From DASRVA01 sp050732935 (GTDB taxonomy: Bacteria; Gemmatimonadota; Gemmatimonadetes; JACCXV01; JAHWKZ01): DNA of 6,944 nt. The notes below the pieces were generated by a model, which was not told the origin of the DNA, did not search any database, and saw nothing but the letters and a program-made list of their open reading frames with translations. Within the stretch, counting starts at the first letter, position 1. Every line of letters begins with the position of its first letter. The translations under genes were made by a program, and so were the position numbers. The stretch is from NCBI GenBank assembly GCA_050732935.1, contig JBOHRW010000091.1, positions 1-6,944 of the forward strand, given 5' to 3'. Shown here in pieces: positions 6,051-6,944 of the stretch.

Positions 6051-6216
6051 GGCCCTCTCGTACCGACTCGGTCCGTCCGCCGGCCTCTCCGGACGCGGTT
6101 AAACGCCCCTCCGCAGCGCTGTCGCGGCTCGCCCACCAAGTCCTGGCTCGCTCTTCCTCGGTCATTGGGGCTGCTTCTTCGGCCCCGGGAGTCGCATCCG
6201 CGGAAGAAGGGATCAT
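6022..6216 (-). CDS. Small hydrophilic protein of unknown function
   Basis: This 64-residue protein is not recognised. It begins MIPSSADATPGAEEAAPMTE, then EEERARTWWASRDSAAEGR, and has a Gly/Glu/Arg-rich end (GLSGLRGESR). There is no signal peptide, membrane segment or cysteine, and it looks partly disordered. The main evidence is the GGGAGGTG Shine-Dalgarno, 6 nt before the ATG at 6216-6214, the strongest in the window. The GTG at 6225 falls inside that Shine-Dalgarno and is not the start. Third-position G/C bias is only moderate. The 3' end overlaps the DUF421 gene by 29 nt on the opposite strand. It may be a real small gene; conservation would decide. Confidence 0.4.
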   Translation of the reverse strand: MIPSSADATPGAEEAAPMTEEERARTWWASRDSAAEGRLTASGEAGGRTESVREGLSGLRGESR

Positions 6217-6222
6217 CGTTAG

Positions 6223-6230
6223 CACCTCCC
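6223..6230 (-). promoter_or_regulatory. Near-perfect Shine-Dalgarno for the 64-residue ORF
   Basis: GGGAGGTG on the minus strand pairs fully with the 16S anti-SD core and lies 6 nt before ATG 6216-6214. Confidence 0.6.
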
Positions 6231-6279
6231 ACTCCAGAAGTTCTCCTGGGACAGGGTTCTCCCGGATGCTGAGGCAGTT

Positions 6280-6313
6280 GGGCTCTCTCCGGGGGGGCCG
6301 GTAAAGAGAGCCC
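6280..6313. repeat. Long two-part hairpin (9 bp + 4 bp)
   Basis: GGGCTCTCT (6280-6288) pairs perfectly with AGAGAGCCC (6305-6313). Immediately inside, CCGG (6289-6292) pairs with CCGG (6298-6301) around a GGGGG loop, leaving a TAA bulge. No T run follows on either strand, so it is not a classic intrinsic terminator, although GC-rich genomes often use such stems. It lies upstream of the small minus-strand gene and about 200 nt before the next plus-strand ORF. Upstream on the plus strand, GTTCTCC occurs twice, 16 nt apart (6240 and 6256). Confidence 0.55.
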
Positions 6314-6336
6314 CGTGGGTCTGCCTCGTGCGAGAT

Positions 6337-6359
6337 CGCCCCGTCAGACCGGGCGGGGC
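6337..6359. repeat. Second GC hairpin, terminator-like or part of a structured RNA
   Basis: GCCCCG (6338-6343) pairs with CGGGGC (6354-6359); CGCCC/GGGCG (6337-6341 and 6351-6355) is an alternative pairing. A third option is GGTCTG (6318-6323) with CAGACC (6345-6350), which encloses CTCG-TG-CGAG (6325-6334). These pairings exclude each other, as in switching elements, but may be GC-rich coincidence. An AT-richer stretch (CTTCATTATAGACA, about 6377-6390) follows. TATAGA at 6383-6388 could be a weak -10 for the downstream genes, though its -35 (TTCGAA, 6360-6365) is poor. Confidence 0.35.
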
Positions 6360-6487
6360 TTCGAAGTGATATCGTGCTTCATTATAGACACGGTGGATGG
6401 GGGAGGTTGTGAGTTATCTGACAAACCCGGGCGTCCCACCAGCTCGATCTAGTCGTCCGCCGTCACGACCTTCTATCTTCCTCTGCA

Positions 6488-6745
6488 GTGAGCCCGTCGA
6501 GCCAGCGAGCAGGATCCCCCGCTCTCGAGCGGATAAGCCCGGAGGAGCGGCTGGAATGGTACCGGTTGACCCCGCAGCAGCGCTGGATGGAGAGCCAGCG
6601 CCTGTGGTCGACGTTCCTCGCGCTGAGGGGTCGTCTTGAGCCTGAGCCCGATCGCCAGAGTCCTTTCCACGATCCGCGAGCGGCAGGTCCAGAGCCTCCT
6701 GATGGGGGGTCAGGCCTGCATCCTGTACGGCGCAGCGGAGTTTAG
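6488..6745 (+). CDS. Small protein of unknown function preceding a nucleotidyltransferase
   Basis: This 85-residue protein starts at GTG 6488, the only possible start after the TGA at 6419-6421. I cannot name it. The clear protein-like part is residues 15-53: ERISPEERLEWYRLTPQQRW, then MESQRLWSTFLALRGRLEPE and PDRQSPFHDP. It predicts an amphipathic helical pair rich in Arg, Glu and Trp, with a 'SPEERL..Y..LTP..R' pattern that often occurs in small partners encoded before nucleotidyltransferases (recollection, not a search). There is no membrane segment. The last 37 codons overlap the nucleotidyltransferase gene in another frame and read as low-complexity Pro/Gly, ending LHPVRRSGV. The real protein may need this tail, or the frame may run on by chance. 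The start has no Shine-Dalgarno. Confidence 0.55.
   Translation: MSPSSQRAGSPALERISPEERLEWYRLTPQQRWMESQRLWSTFLALRGRLEPEPDRQSPFHDPRAAGPEPPDGGSGLHPVRRSGV
6625..6630 (+). promoter_or_regulatory. Ribosome binding site deciding the TTG start of the right-edge nucleotidyltransferase
   Basis: GAGGGG lies 5 nt before TTG 6636. The same GAGGGG motif serves fbp. An in-frame TGA at 6624-6626 prevents any earlier start. Confidence 0.65.
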
Positions 6746-6944
6746 CCGTGACGCGGATCTCGCCGTATTCGCCTCGCGGGACAACCTCGAGAACCTGAGC
6801 GACGCGCTTTCCGACCTGGCTGCGGAGGTCGTCGCGGTGCCTCCGTTCGAGATGCAGTACCTCGAACGCGGGCACGCCGTCCACTTTCGATGCCGGCGAC
6901 CGGATCTCCGAGGCGTTCGAATCGACGTCATGACCCGCATGCGC
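6636..6944 (+). CDS. Nucleotidyltransferase-fold protein (AbiEii/MNT-like), 3'-truncated by window edge
   Basis: The first 103 residues of a polymerase-beta-fold nucleotidyltransferase are visible. The signature is LLMGGQACILYGAAEFSRDA followed by DLAVF. Gly24-Gly25 is the nucleotide-binding GG, Asp39 and Asp41 are the DxD carboxylates in SRDADLAV, and Asp97 in VRIDVM is the probable third. Relatives occur as stand-alone genes and as toxins or antitoxins (the AbiEii/MenT-like branch), transferring nucleotides to RNA or protein; which applies here cannot be told. TTG 6636 is the only start after the upstream stop and has GAGGGG 5 nt before it. It overlaps the preceding small ORF by 110 nt in a different frame, so the two are probably co-transcribed. 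It is distinct from MntA at 4006: longer lead-in, GG instead of GS, different spacing. Confidence 0.82.
   Translation, partial: MSLSPIARVLSTIRERQVQSLLMGGQACILYGAAEFSRDADLAVFASRDNLENLSDALSDLAAEVVAVPPFEMQYLERGHAVHFRCRRPDLRGVRIDVMTRMR

Noticed and set aside
6280..6380. tRNA or known riboswitch in the structured region
   Set aside because: The TTCGAAG resembles a T-loop, but the flanks do not form a T stem and no cloverleaf can be drawn; no known riboswitch core motif was recognised.
6397..6639. Plus-strand 80-codon open frame before the right-edge nucleotidyltransferase
   Set aside because: Pro/Arg/Ser-rich; in the region shared with the 6488 ORF the other frame gives the protein-like sequence. 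The GGGGGAGG at 6399-6406 is badly spaced for its starts.

Overview
GC-rich bacterial DNA with no rRNA, tRNA, CRISPR array or insertion sequence that I can see. The genes are tightly packed with a strong G/C bias at third codon positions. A lipobox lipoprotein of the arylsulfotransferase family and a DUF421 membrane protein suggest a bacterium with a periplasm. The archaeal-type fructose-1,6-bisphosphate aldolase/phosphatase is typical of archaea and of some thermophilic, deep-branching or uncultured GC-rich bacteria. A Gemmatimonadota- or Acidobacteriota-like host would fit, but the sequence does not settle the phylum.

Layout. (1) Positions 3-350, +: the C-terminal part of a RES-domain toxin, cut by the left edge. 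(2) 378-1556, -: bifunctional FBP aldolase/phosphatase with all expected catalytic and metal residues. (3) 1557-1825: divergent intergenic region. (4) 1826-3415, +: lipoprotein arylsulfotransferase. (5) 3454-3726, -: possible small two-helix membrane protein. (6) 3727-4005: non-coding stretch with a palindrome and a GC hairpin. (7) 4006-4838, +: MntA/HepT (MNT/HEPN) toxin-antitoxin operon with a 4-nt overlap. (8) 4975-5436, -: PhnB-like VOC protein. (9) 5542-6050, +: DUF421 (YetF-like) membrane protein whose natural start seems to be out of frame. (10) 6022-6216, -: small unknown protein with a near-perfect ribosome binding site. (11) 6280-6359: two strong hairpins. (12) 6488-6944, +: a small unknown protein overlapping a second nucleotidyltransferase that runs off the right edge.

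How they relate. No single pathway joins these genes. The theme is accessory: a RES toxin, a complete HEPN/MNT pair and a second nucleotidyltransferase with a small partner lie within 7 kb, among single metabolic or envelope genes on alternating strands. The right-edge pair is the best candidate for a poorly described module, because it resembles a two-gene toxin-antitoxin layout with a long out-of-phase overlap. The possible frameshift at the DUF421 start is the clearest anomaly.
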